From: Hydractinia symbiolongicarpus
Lineage: Eukaryota; Cnidaria; Hydrozoa; Anthoathecata; Hydractiniidae
DNA length: 64,000 nt
Assembly: GCF_029227915.1 (NCBI RefSeq)
Contig: NC_079880.1
Span: 28,267,501-28,331,500, forward strand
Direction of reading: 5' to 3'
The translations under genes and the position numbers were made by a program. Shown here piece by piece: positions 11,430 through 21,690 of this stretch. A model generated the notes under the pieces. That model searched no databases and was not told where the DNA came from. It saw only the letters and a list, made by a program, of their open reading frames with translations. Each line of letters starts with the position of its first letter. Positions within the stretch are counted from its first letter, which is position 1.

Positions 11430-14300
11430 ATGGGCTTTAGTGGTGAAAAGATAATTTAAAAAATCGTTCTGGAAATGAGTTTACTCACAGGGTACTTTCT
11501 TTGTATATATTCGACTATACGGGCCAAGACCGGGATTTACGGGAAATCGAGGGTTTTCGTTTGCCGGCGATTAAACTTCTTTTATTCAGCGTCTCATCAA
11601 AAATGAAAACAAGTTTGAAGACTACAAGTTTCTTGCGTTTTAGTGGTTAAAAAATAATTTAAAAAATCGTTCGGGAAATGAGTTTACTCCCTGGGTACTT
11701 TATTTGTATACTTTTGACTATACGGGCCGAGTCCGGGTCTCACGGGAAGTCGCGGGTTTTCGTTTGCCGGCGATTAAACTTCTTTTACTCAGCGTTTCAT
11801 CAAAAATGAAAACATTTTTAAAAACTACAAGTCTCATGGGCTTTAGTGGTGAAAAGATAATTTAAAAAATCGTTTCGGAAATGAGTTTACTCACAGGGTA
11901 CTTTCTTTGCATACATTCGACTAAACGGGCTAAGCCCGGGATTTACGGGAAATCGCGGGTTTTCCTTTGCCGGCGATTAAACCACTTTCATTAAGCGTCT
12001 CATCAAAAATGAAAACATTTCTGAAAACTACAAGTCTCATGCGTTTTAGTGGTGAAAAAATAATTTAAAAATGCGTTCGGGAAGTGAGTTTACACCCTGG
12101 GTACTTTTTTGTATACTTTTGACTATACGGGCGAGTCCGGGATTTACGGGAAATCGCAGGTTTTCGTTTGCCGGCGATTAAACTTCTTTTATTCAGCGTC
12201 TCATCAAAAATGAAAACATTTTTGAAAACTACAAGTCTCATGCGTTTTAGTGGTGAAAAAATAAATTAAAAAATCGTTGGAAAAATGAGTTTACTCCCTG
12301 GGTACTTTCTTTGTATACTTTTGACTATGCGGGCCAAGCCCGGGATTTACGGGAAATCGCGGGTTTTCGTTTGCCGGCGATTAAACTTCTTTTATTCAGC
12401 GTCTCATCAAAAATGAAAACAATTTTGAAAACTACCAGTCTTATGCGTTTTAATGGTGAAAAGATATATTAAAAAATCGTTCTGGAATTGAGTTTACTCA
12501 CAGGGTACTTTTTTTGTATACATCCGACTATACGGGCCAAGCCCGTGATTTACGGGAAATCGCGGGTTTTCGTTTGCCGGCGATTAAACATCTTTCATTA
12601 AGCGTCTCATCAAAAATGAAAACATTTTTGAAAACTACAAGTCTTATGCGTTTTAGTGGTGAAAAAATAATTTAAAAAATCGTTCTGGAAATGAGTTTAC
12701 TCACAGGGTACTTTCTTTGTATATATTCGACTATACGGGCCAAGACCGGGATTTACGGGAAATCGAGGGTTTTCGTTTGCCGGCGATTAAACCTCTTTTA
12801 TTCAGCGTCTCATCAAAAATGAAAACATTTTTGAAAACTACAAGTCTCATGCGTTTTAGTGGTGAAAAAATAATTTAAAAAATCGTTCGGGAAATGAGTT
12901 TACTCCCTGGGTACTTTCTTTGTATACTTTTGACTATACGGGCCGAGTCCAGGATTTACGGGAAGTCGCGGGTTTTCGTTTGCCGGCGATTAAACTTCTT
13001 TTATTCAGCGTCTCATCAAAAATGAAAACAAGTTTGAAGACTACAAGTTTCTTGCGTTTTAGTGGTTAAAAAATAATTTAAAAAATCGTTCGGGAAATGA
13101 GTTTACTCCCTGGGTACTTTCTTTGTATACTTTTGATTATACGGGCCAAGCCCGGGATTTACGGGAAATCGCGGGTTTTTGTTTGCCGGCGATTAAACTT
13201 CTTTTATTCAGCGTCTCATCAAAAATGAAAACATTTTTGAAAACTGCAAGTCTTATGAGTTTTAGTGGTGAAAAAATAATTTAAAAAATCGTTGTGGAAA
13301 TGAGTTTACTCACAGGGTACTTTCTTTGTATACATTCGACTATACGGGCCAAGCCCGGGATTTACGGGAAATCGCAGGTTTTCGTTTGCCGGCGATTAAA
13401 CCACTTTCATTAAGCGTCTCATCAAAAAAAGAAGGATTTCTGAAAACTACAAGTCTCATGCGTTTTAGGGGTGAAAAAATAATTTAAAAAATCATTCGGG
13501 AAATGGGTTTACTCCTTGGGTACTTTCTTTGTATACTTTTGACTATACGGGCCGAGTCCGCGATTTACGGGAAGTCGCGGGTTTTTGTTTGCCGGCGATT
13601 AAACTTCTTTTATTCAGCGTCTCATCAAAAATGAAAACAAGTTTTAAGACTACAAGTTTCTTGCGTTTTAGTGGTTAAAAAATAATTTAAAAAATCGTTC
13701 GGGAAATGAGTTTACTCCCTGGGTACCTTCTTTGTATACTTTTGACTATACGGGCCGAGTCCGCGTCTTACGGTAAGTCGCGGTTTTTCGTTTGCCGGCG
13801 ATTAAACTTCTTTTACTCAGCGTCTCATCAAAAATGAAAACATTTTTAAAAACTACAAGTCTCATGGGCTTTAGTGGTGAAAAGATAATTTAAAAAATCG
13901 TTCTGGAAATGAGTTTACTCACAGGGTACTTTCTTTGTATATATTCGACTATACGGGCCAAGACCGGGATTTACGGGAAATCGAGGGTTTTCGTTTGCCG
14001 GCGATTAAACTTCTTTTATTCAGCGTCTCATCAAAAATGAAAACAAGTTTGAAGACTACAAGTTTCTTGCGTTTTAGTGGTTAAAAAATAATTTAAAAAA
14101 TCGTTCGGGAAATGAGTTTACTCCCTGGGTACTTTCTTTGTATACTTTTGACTATACGGGCCGAGTCCGGGTCTCACGGGAAGTCGCGGGTTTTCGTTTG
14201 CCGGCGATTAAACTTCTTTTACTCAGCGTTTCATCAAAAATGAAAACATTTTTAAAAACTACAAGTCTCATGGGCTTTAGTGGTGAAAAGATAATTTAAA
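11430..14300. repeat. Second copy of the 4,530-7,200 block, with one extra monomer
   Basis: This copy carries the same ordered monomer classes as the block at 4.53-7.2 kb. It has one additional monomer near 13.2-13.45 kb. That monomer neighbourhood includes an unusual atcaaaaaaagaaggatttctg variant at about 13,424. The copy ends near 14,300, where a cacaggg monomer replaces the ccctggg monomer found at 7,225. Confidence 0.75.
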
Positions 14301-16590
14301 AAATCGTTTTGGAAATGAGTTTACTCACAGGGTACTTTCTTTGTATACATTCGACTAAACGGGCCAAGCCCGGGATTTACGGGAAATCGCGGGTTTTCCT
14401 TTGCCGGCAATTAAACCACTTTCATTAAGCGTCTCATCAAAAATGAAAACATTTCTGAAAACTACAAGTCTCATGCGTTTTAGTGGTGAAAAAATAATTT
14501 AAAAAATCGTTCGGGAAATGAGTTTACACCCTGGGTACTTTTTTGTATACTTTTGACTATACGGGCCGAGTCCGGGATTTACGGGAAATCGCAGGTTTTC
14601 GTTTGCCGGCGATTAAACTTCTTTTATTCAGCGTCTCATCAAAAATGAAAACATTTTTGAAAACTACAAGTGTCATGCGTTTTAGTGGTGAAAAAATAAA
14701 TTAAAAAATCGTTGGAAAAAGGAGTTTACTCCCTATGTACTTTCTTTGTATACTTTTGACTATGCGGGCCAAGCCCGGGATTTACGGGAAATCGCGGGTT
14801 TTCGTTTGCCGGCGATTAAACTTCTTTTATTCAGCGTCTCATCAAAAATGAAAACTATTTTGAAAACTACCAGTCTTATGCGTTTTAATGGTGAAAAGAT
14901 AATTTAAAAAATCGTTCTGGAATTGAGTTTACTCACAGGGTACTTTTTTTGTATACATTCGACTATACGGGCCAAGCCCGTGATTTACGGGAAATCGCGG
15001 GTTTTCGTTTGCCGGCGATTAAACCTCTTTCATTAAGCGTCTCATCAAAAATGAAAACATTTTTAAAAACTACAAGTCTTATGCGTTTTAGTGGTGAAAA
15101 AATAATTTAAAAAATCGTTCTGGAAATGAGTTTACTCACAGGGTACTTTCTTTGTATATATTCGACTATACGGGCAAAGACCGGGATTTACGGGAAATCG
15201 AGGGTTTTCGTTTGCCGGCGATTAAACCTTTTTTATTCAGCGTCTCATCAAAAATGAAAACATTTTTGAAAACTACAAGTCTCATGCGTTTAAGTGGTGA
15301 AAAAATAATTTAAAAAATCGTTCGGGAAATGAGTTTACTCCCTGGGTACTTTCTTTGTATACTTTTGACTATCCGGGCCGAGTCCAGGATTTACGGGAAG
15401 TCGCGGGTTTTCGTTTGCCGGCAAGTAAACTTCTTTTATTCAGCGTCTCATCAAAAATGAAAACAAGTTTGAAGACAACAAGTTTCTTGCGTTTTAGTGG
15501 TTAAAAAATAATTTAAAAAATCGTTTGGGAAATGAGTTTACTCCCTGGGTACTTTCTTTGTATACTTTTGACTATACGGGCCAAGCCCGGGATTTACGGG
15601 AAATCGCGGGTTTTCGTTTGCCGGCGATTAAACTTCTTTTATTCAGCATCTCATCAAAAATGAAAACATTTTTGAAAACTACAAGTCTTATGCGTTTTAG
15701 TGGTGAAAAAATAATTTAAAAAATCGTTGTGGAAATGAGTTTACTCACAGGGTACTTTCTTTGTTAACATTCGACTATACGGGCCAAGCCCGGGATTTAC
15801 GGGAAATCGCAGGTTTTCGTTTGCCGGCGATTAAACCACTTTCATTAAGCGTCTCATCAAAAATGAAAGCAGTTCTGAAAACTACAAGTCTCATGCGTTT
15901 TAGGGGTGAAAAAATAATTTAAAAAATTGTTCCGGAAATGGGTTTACTCCTTGGGTACTTTCTTTGTATACTTATGACTTTACAGGCCGAGTCCGGGATT
16001 TACGGGAAATCTCAGGTTTTCGTTTGCCGGCGATTAAACTTCTTTTATTCAGCGTCTCATCAAAAATGAAAACATTTTTAAAAACTACAAGTCTCATGGG
16101 CTTTAGTGGTGAAATAATAATTTAAAAAATCGTTCGGGAAATGAGTTTACACCCTGGGTACTTTCTTTGTATACTTATGACTTTACAGGCCGAGTCCGGG
16201 ATTTACGGGAAATCGCAGGTTTTCGTTTGCCGGCGATTAAACTTCTTTTATTCAGCGTCTCATCAAAAATGAAAACATTTTTAAAAACTACAAGTCTCAT
16301 GGGCTTTAGTGGTAAAAAAATAATTTAAAAAATCGTTCGGGAAATGAGTTTACACCCTGGGTACTTTCTTTGTATACTTATGACTTTACAGGCCGAGTCC
16401 GGGATTTACGGGAAATCGCAGGTTTTCGTTTGCCGCGATTAAACTTCTTTTATTCAGCGTCTCATCAAAAATGAAAACAAGTTTGAAGACTACAAATTTC
16501 TTGCGTTTTAGTGGTTAAAAAATAATTTAAAAAATCGTTCGGGAAATGAGTTTACTCCCTGGGTACTTTCTTTGTATACTTTTGACTATA

Positions 16591-16603
16591 CGGGCCAAGC
16601 CCG
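16591..16603. other. GC-rich dyad in the monomer (5 bp arms, 3 nt loop)
   Basis: CGGGC, then CAA, then GCCCG forms a perfect inverted repeat of five base pairs around a three-base loop. It overlaps the cccggg palindrome. In monomers with ccgagtccg instead of ccaagcccg one pair becomes a G/T mismatch. In monomers with gggacaagcccg the inner C-G pair is lost and CGGG/CCCG arms remain. The dyad is therefore widespread but not invariant. No binding protein can be named from the sequence. Confidence 0.7.
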
Positions 16604-16624
16604 GGATTTACGGGAAATCGCGGG
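16592..16624 (+). other. Four GGG runs at about helical spacing; possible G-quadruplex motif
   Basis: CGGG occurs four times at monomer positions 46, 57, 66 and 76, spaced 11, 9 and 10 bp, so the runs lie on one face of the helix. The GGG runs are separated by 8, 6 and 7 bases. This fits a relaxed G-quadruplex pattern; the first loop exceeds the strict 1-7 limit by one. Monomers with ccgagtcc keep the G runs while losing the competing CCC run. Monomers of the ttacaggccgag...tcgcagg class lose the first and last runs. Folding is inferred, not shown. Confidence 0.55.
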
Positions 16625-16647
16625 TTTTCGTTTGCCGGCGATTAAAC
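16625..16647 (+). other. Most conserved core of the monomer
   Basis: The segment from ttttcg through gccggcgattaaac is nearly unchanged along the whole window. The exceptions I saw are few and class-linked: ttttcctttgcc (5,060; 10,550; 11,960; 14,390), gtttgctggcg (many copies from 36 kb on), gttttagtttgccgacaatt (30,835; 32,870; 43,815) and tttgcccgcg (30,030; 43,010). By contrast the segment just after gagttta and the A-rich hinge vary freely. Such uneven conservation in other satellites often marks a protein-binding box, but homogenisation alone could also produce it. Confidence 0.6.
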
Positions 16648-16667
16648 TTCTTTTATTCAGCGTCTCA

Positions 16668-16689
16668 TCAAAAATGAAAACATTTTTGA
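16668..16689. other. AT-rich perfect dyad (9 bp arms, AAAA loop)
   Basis: TCAAAAATG, then AAAA, then CATTTTTGA: the second arm is the exact reverse complement of the first. The same element is intact in a large share of monomers, for example 861-882. It is broken in class-specific ways: caagtttga in the aagtttgaagac class, one mismatch in catttttaaaa and catttctga, and near loss in the aaaaaatttt class at 23.3-29.1 kb. Such a dyad could extrude a cruciform or bind a dimeric protein. It could not act as a bacterial terminator, since the stem is nearly all A/T. Confidence 0.75.
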
Positions 16690-16719
16690 AAACTACAAGT
16701 CTTATGCGTTTTAGTGGTG

Positions 16720-16737
16720 AAAAAATAATTTAAAAAA
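16720..16737. other. A-rich hinge between monomer cores, variable length
   Basis: Two A6 tracts flank taattt. Most small length changes in the array fall here: taatataaaaatcg (31,746; 33,771; 35,391) and taatttaaaaatcg (1,124) lose one A relative to the common form. Substitution classes are gaaataataattt, gaaaagataattt, gttaaaaaataattt, gaaaaaaatattt and, from 37.6 kb on, gcagaaataatttgaaaaatcg. It resembles the A-tract, potentially bent linker DNA found in many satellites. Stop codons here close most plus-strand open frames. Confidence 0.65.
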
Positions 16738-17115
16738 TCGTTGGGGAAATGAGTTTACTCACAGGGTACTTTCTTTGTATACATTCGACTATACGGCCAA
16801 GCCCGGGATTTACGGGAAATCGCAGGTTTTCGTTTGCCGGCGATTAAACCACTTTCATTAAGCGTCTCATCAAAAATGAAAGCATTTCTGAAAACTACAA
16901 GTCTCATGTGTTTTAGGGGTGAAAAAATAATTTAAAAAATTGTTCGGGAAATGGGTTTACTCCTTGGGTACTTTCTTTGTATACTTTTGACTATACGGGC
17001 CGAGTCCGCGATTTACGGGAAATCACGGTTTTTCGTTTGCCGGCGATTAAACTTCTTTTATTCAGCGTCTCATCAAAAATGAAAACATTTTTAAAAACTA
17101 CAAGTCTCATGGGCT

Positions 17116-17313
17116 TTAGTGGTGAAATAATAATTTAAAAAATCGTTCGGGAAATGAGTTTACACCCTGGGTACTTTCTTTGTATACTTTTGACTTTACA
17201 GGCCGAGTCCGGGATTTACGGGAAATCGCAGGTTTTTGTTTGCCGGCGATTAAACTTCTTTTATTCAGCGTCTCATCAAAAATGAAAACAAGTTTGAACA
17301 CTACAAGTCTCAT
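17116..17313 (-). other. Representative minus-strand open frame within a monomer (not considered a gene)
   Basis: About 65 codons are open from an ATG in the revcomp of tctcat to a stop in the A-rich hinge. Frames of this kind, with the same length, recur dozens of times across the window and differ by scattered residues, with no conserved domain that I recognise. Many neighbouring monomers carry stops or length changes in the same frame, and 203 bp is not a multiple of three. No ribosome binding site, signal peptide or membrane segment is associated. It is best explained as a by-product of the repeat. Confidence 0.85.
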
Positions 17314-18225
17314 GCGTTTTAGTGGTTAAATAATAATTTAAAAAATCGTTCGGGAAATGAGTTTACTCCCTGGGTACTTTCTTTGTATACTTTTGACTAT
17401 ACGGGCCCAGCCCGGGATTTACGGGAAATCGCGGGTTTTCGTTTGCCGCCGATTAAACATCTTTTATTCAGCGTCTCATCAAAAATGAAAACATTTTTGA
17501 AAACTACAAGTCTTATGCGTTTTAGTGGTGAAAAAATAATTTAAAAAATCGTTGTAGAAATGAGTTTACTCATAGGGTACTTTCTTTGTATACATTCGAC
17601 TATACAGGCCAAGCCCGGGATTTACGGGAAATCGCGGGTTTTCGTTTGCCGGCGATTAAACCACTTTCATTAAGCGTCTCATCAAAAATGAAAACATTTC
17701 TGAAAACTACAAGTCTCATGCGTTTTAGTGGTGAAAAAATAATTTAAAAAATCGTTCGGGAAATGAGTTTACTCCCTGGGTACTTTCTTTGTATACTTTT
17801 GACTATACGGGCCAAGCCCGGGATTTACGGGAATTCGCGGGTTTTCGTTTGCCGGCGATTAAACTTCTTTTATTCAGCGTCTCATCAAAAATGAAAACAA
17901 GTTTGAAGACTACAAGTCTCATGCGTTTTAGTGGTTAAAAAATAATTAAAAAAATCGTTCGGGAAATGAGTTTACTGCCTGGGTACTTTCTTTGTATACT
18001 TTTGACTATACGAGCCAAGCCCGGGATTTACGGGAAATCGCGGGTTTTCGTTTGCCGGCGATTAAACTTCTTTTACTCAGCGTCTCATCAAAAATGAAAA
18101 CATTTTTGAAAACTACAAGTCTTATGCGTTTTAGTGGTGAAAAAATAATTTAAAAAATCGTTGGGGAAATGAGTTTACTCACAGGGTACTTTCTTTGTAT
18201 ACATTCGACTATACGGCCAAGCCCG

Positions 18226-21200
18226 GGATTTACGGGAAATCGCAGGTTTTCGTTTGCCGGCGATTAAACTTCTTTTATTCAGCGTCTCATCAAAATTGAA
18301 AACAAGTTTGAAGACTACAAGTCTCATGCGTTTTAGTGGTTAAAAAATAATTTAAAAAATCGTTCGGGAAATGAGTTTACTCCCTGGGTACTTTCTTTGT
18401 ATACTTTTGACTATACGGGCTAAGCCCGGGATTTACGGGAAATCGCGGGTTTTCGTTTGCCGGCGATTAAACCACTTTCATTAAGCGTCTCATCAAAAAT
18501 AAAAACATTTCTGAAAACTACAAGTCTCATGCGATTTAGTGGTGAAATAATAATTTAAAAAATCGTTGTGGAAATGAGTTTACTCATAGGGTACTTTCTT
18601 TGTATACATTCGACTATACGGGACAAGCCTGGGATTTACGGGAAATCGCGGGTTTTCGTTTGCCAGCGATTAAACTTCTTTTATTCAGCGTCTCATCAAA
18701 AATGAAAACAAGTTTGAAGACTACAAGTCTCATGCGTTTTAGTGGTTAAAAAATAATTTAAAAAATCGTTCGGGAAATGAGTTTACTCCCTGGGTACTTT
18801 CTTTCTATACATTCGACTATACGGGCCAAGCCCGGGATTTAGGGGAAATCGCTGGTTTTCGTTTGCCGGCGATTAAACCTCTTTCATTAAGCGTCTCAGC
18901 AAAAATGAAAACATTTTTGAAAACTACAAGTCTCATGCGTTTTAGTGGTGAAAAAATAATTTAAAAAATCGTTCGGAAAATGAGTTTACTCCCTGGGTAC
19001 TTTCTTTGTATACTTTTGACTATACGGGCCAAGTCCGGGATTTACGAGAAATCGCGGTTTTTCGTTTGCGGGCGATTAAACTTCTTTTATTCAGCGTCTC
19101 ATCAAAAATGAAAACATTTTTGAAAACTACAAGTCTCATGCGATTTAGTGGTGAAATAATAATTTAAAAAATCGTTGTGGAAATGAGTTTACTCATAGGG
19201 TACTTTCTTTGTATACATTCGACTATACGGGACAAGCCTGGGATTTACGGGAAATCGCGGGTTTTCGTTTGCCAGCGATTAAACTTCTTTTATTCAGCGT
19301 CTCATCAAAAATGAAAACAAGTTTGAAGACTACAAGTCTCATGCGTTTTAGTGGTGAAAAAAAAATTTAAAAAATCGTTCGGGAAATGAGTTTACTCCCT
19401 GGGTACTTTCTTTGTATACATTCGACTACACGGGCCAAGCCCGGGATTTACGGGAAATCGCTGGTTTTCGTTTGCCGGCAATTAAACCTCTTTCATTAAG
19501 CGTCTCAGCAAAAATGAAAACATTTTTGAAAACTACAAGTCTCATGCGTTTTAGTGGTGAAAAAATAATTTAAAAAATCGTTCGGAAAATGAGTTTACTT
19601 CCTGGGTACTTTCTTTGTATACTTTTGACTATACGGGCCGAGTCCGGGATTTACGAGAAATCGCGGTTTTTCGTTTGCCGGCGATTAAACTTCTTTTATT
19701 CAGCGTCTCATCAAAAATGAAAACATTTTTGAAAACTACAAGTCTCAAGCGTTTTAGTGGTGAAAAAAAAATTTAAAAAATCGTTCGGGAAATGAGTTTA
19801 CACCCTGGGTACTTTCTTTGTATACTTTTGACTTTACAGGCCGAGTCCGGGATTTACGGGAAATCGCAGGTTTTCGTTTGCCGGCGATTAAACTTCTTTT
19901 ATTCAGCGTCTCATCAAAAATGAAAACAAGTTTGAAGACTACAAGTCTCATGCGTTTTAGTGGTTAAAAAATAATTTAAAAAATCGTTCGGGAAATGAGT
20001 TTACTCCCTGGGTACTTTCTTTGTATACTTTTGACTATACGGGCTAAGCCCGGGATTTACGGGAAATCGCGGGTTTTCGTTTGCCGGCGATTAAACCACT
20101 TTCATTAAGCGTCTCATCAAAAATAAAAACATTTCTGAAAACTACAAGTCTCATGCGATTTAGTGGTGAAATAATAATTTAAAAAATCGTTGTGGAAATG
20201 AGTTTACTCATAGGGTACTTTCTTTGTATACATTCGACTATACGGGACAAGCCTGGGATTTACGGGAAATCGCGGGTTTTCGTTTGCCAGCGATTAAACT
20301 TCTTTTATTCAGCGTCTCATCAAAAATGAAAACAAGTTTGAAGACTACAAGTCTCATGCGTTTTAGTGGTTAAAAAATAATTTAAAAAATCGTTCGGGAA
20401 ATGAGTTTACTCCCTGGGTACTTTCTTTCTATACATTCGACTATACGGGCCAAGCCCGGGATTTAGGGGAAATCGCTGGTTTTCGTTTGCCGGCGATTAA
20501 ACCTCTTTCATTAAGCGTCTCAGCAAAAATGAAAACATTTTTGAAAACTACAAGTCTCATGCGTTTTAGTGGTGAAAAAATAATTTAAAAAATCGTTCGG
20601 AAAATGAGTTTACTCCCTGGGTACTTTCTTTGTATACTTTTGACTATACGGGCCAAGTCCGGGATTTACGAGAAATCGCGGTTTTTCGTTTGCCGGCGAT
20701 TAAACTTCTTTTATTCAGCGTCTCATCAAAAATGAAAACATTTTTGAAAACTACAAGTCTCATGCGATTTAGTGGTGAAATAATAATTTAAAAAATCGTT
20801 GTGGAAATGAGTTTACTCATAGGGTACTTTCTTTGTATACATTCGACTATACGGGACAAGCCTGGGATTTACGGGAAATCGCGGGTTTTCGTTTGCCAGC
20901 GATTAAACTTCTTTTATTCAGCGTCTCATCAAAAATGAAAACAAGTTTGAAGACTACAAGTCTCATGCGTTTTAGTGGTTAAAAAATAATTTAAAAAATC
21001 GTTCGGGAAATGAGTTTACTCCCTGGGTACTTTCTTTCTATACATTCGACTATACGGGCCAAGCCCGGGATTTAGGGGAAATCGCTGGTTTTCGTTTGCC
21101 GGCGATTAAACCTCTTTCATTAAGCGTCTCAGCAAAAATGAAAACATTTTTGAAAACTACAAGTCTCATGCGTTTTAGTGGTGAAAAAATAATTTAAAAA

Positions 21201-21690
21201 ATCGTTCGGAAAATGAGTTTACTCCCTGGGTACTTTCTTTGTATACTTTTGACTATACGGGCCAAGTCCGGGATTTACGAGAAATCGCGGTTTTTCGTTT
21301 GCCGGCGATTAAACTTCTTTTATTCAGCGTCTCATCAAAAATGAAAACATTTTTGAAAACTACAAGTCTTATGCGTTTTAGTGGTGAAAAAAAAATTTAA
21401 AAAATCGTTCGGGAAATGAGTTTACACCATGGGTACTTTCTTTGTATACTTTTGACTTTACAGGCCGAGTCCGGGATTTACGGGAAATCGCAGGTTTTCG
21501 TTTGCCGGCGATTAAACTTCTTTTATTCAGCGTCTCATCAAAAATGAAAACAAGTTTGAAGACTACAAGTCTCATGCATTTTAGTGGTTAAAAAATAATT
21601 TAAAAAATCGTTCGGGAAATGAGTTTACTCCCTGGGTACTTTCTTTGTATACTTTTGACTATACGGGCCAAGCCCGGGATTTACGGGAAA
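18226..21690. repeat. Eight-monomer HOR, 1,624 bp period, about 2.1 copies
   Basis: Private variants repeat at exactly 1,624 bp (8 x 203): aaaaataaaaacatttctg (aaaaac at 18,501 and 20,125), gggctaagcccggg (18,418 and 20,042), and catgcgatttagtgg at about 18,530, 19,139, 20,154 and 20,763. The last set shows that each unit holds the same monomer type twice, 609 bp apart. Also shared are agcctgggatt with tttgccagcgatt, ctttctatacattcg with gatttaggggaaatcgctgg, and gcgtctcagcaaaaatg. The match begins near 18,226 and ends near 21,690, where ccaagcccggg replaces ctaagcccggg. Confidence 0.9.

Larger units (their letters stand above)
4430..15960. repeat. Mosaic of multi-monomer blocks built from shared monomer classes
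   Basis: This stretch contains no gene. It is assembled from recurring monomer classes, notably one with agtttcttgcg plus aagtttgaagac, one with gggtctcacgggaagtcg, one with gtatatattcgac plus aagaccggg, and one with actatgcggg followed by aaaactaccag. The same short class sequences recur at about 4.6, 6.1, 6.5, 6.9, 8.0, 8.6, 9.4, 10.2, 11.6, 13.0, 13.6, 14.0 and 15.4 kb, but with different numbers of monomers between them. I could not reduce the whole block to one period; the clearest sub-blocks are listed separately. The parts from about 9.5 to 10.86 and 14.3 to 15.96 kb are further rearranged copies of the same classes. Confidence 0.8.
16546..16748 (+). repeat. Reference 203 bp monomer (near-consensus copy)
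   Basis: This copy is close to the consensus I derived by eye and serves as coordinate reference for the other entries (monomer position 1 = base 16546). It has 77 G+C in 203 bases. Landmarks: a gtatac palindrome at 16574-16579, a cccggg palindrome at 16600-16605, a gccggc palindrome at 16634-16639, an AT-rich dyad at 16668-16689 and an A-rich hinge at 16720-16737. The length is near one nucleosome plus linker, as for many satellites. 203 is not a multiple of three, so no reading frame can run through successive monomers. The three palindromes are the recognition sequences of BstZ17I, SmaI/XmaI and NaeI, so digestion of this DNA would be expected to give a 203 bp ladder where the sites are intact and unmethylated. 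Confidence 0.95.
15960..18226. repeat. Loosely ordered monomers, including a run of three like copies
   Basis: No gene is present. Three consecutive monomers of the gactttacaggccgagtccggg plus tcgcagg class run from about 15,970 to 16,440, an unusual run because this class normally alternates with others. The third has a one-base loss (tttgccgcgatt, about 16,431). Further right the common ccaagcccggg and ccactttcattaag classes alternate with no HOR that I can define. Confidence 0.7.

Noticed and set aside
5010-14350. True CENP-B box
   Set aside because: No monomer that I checked matches the TTCG-N4-A-N2-CGGG core on either strand. attcgactatacggg has one base too few between the half-sites, and tcgttggaaaaatgag (10,856; 12,275; 14,709) lacks TTCG and CGGG in place.
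16668-16689. Rho-independent terminator
   Set aside because: The stem is almost all A/T, is not followed by a T run, and occurs once per monomer in what looks like eukaryotic satellite DNA.
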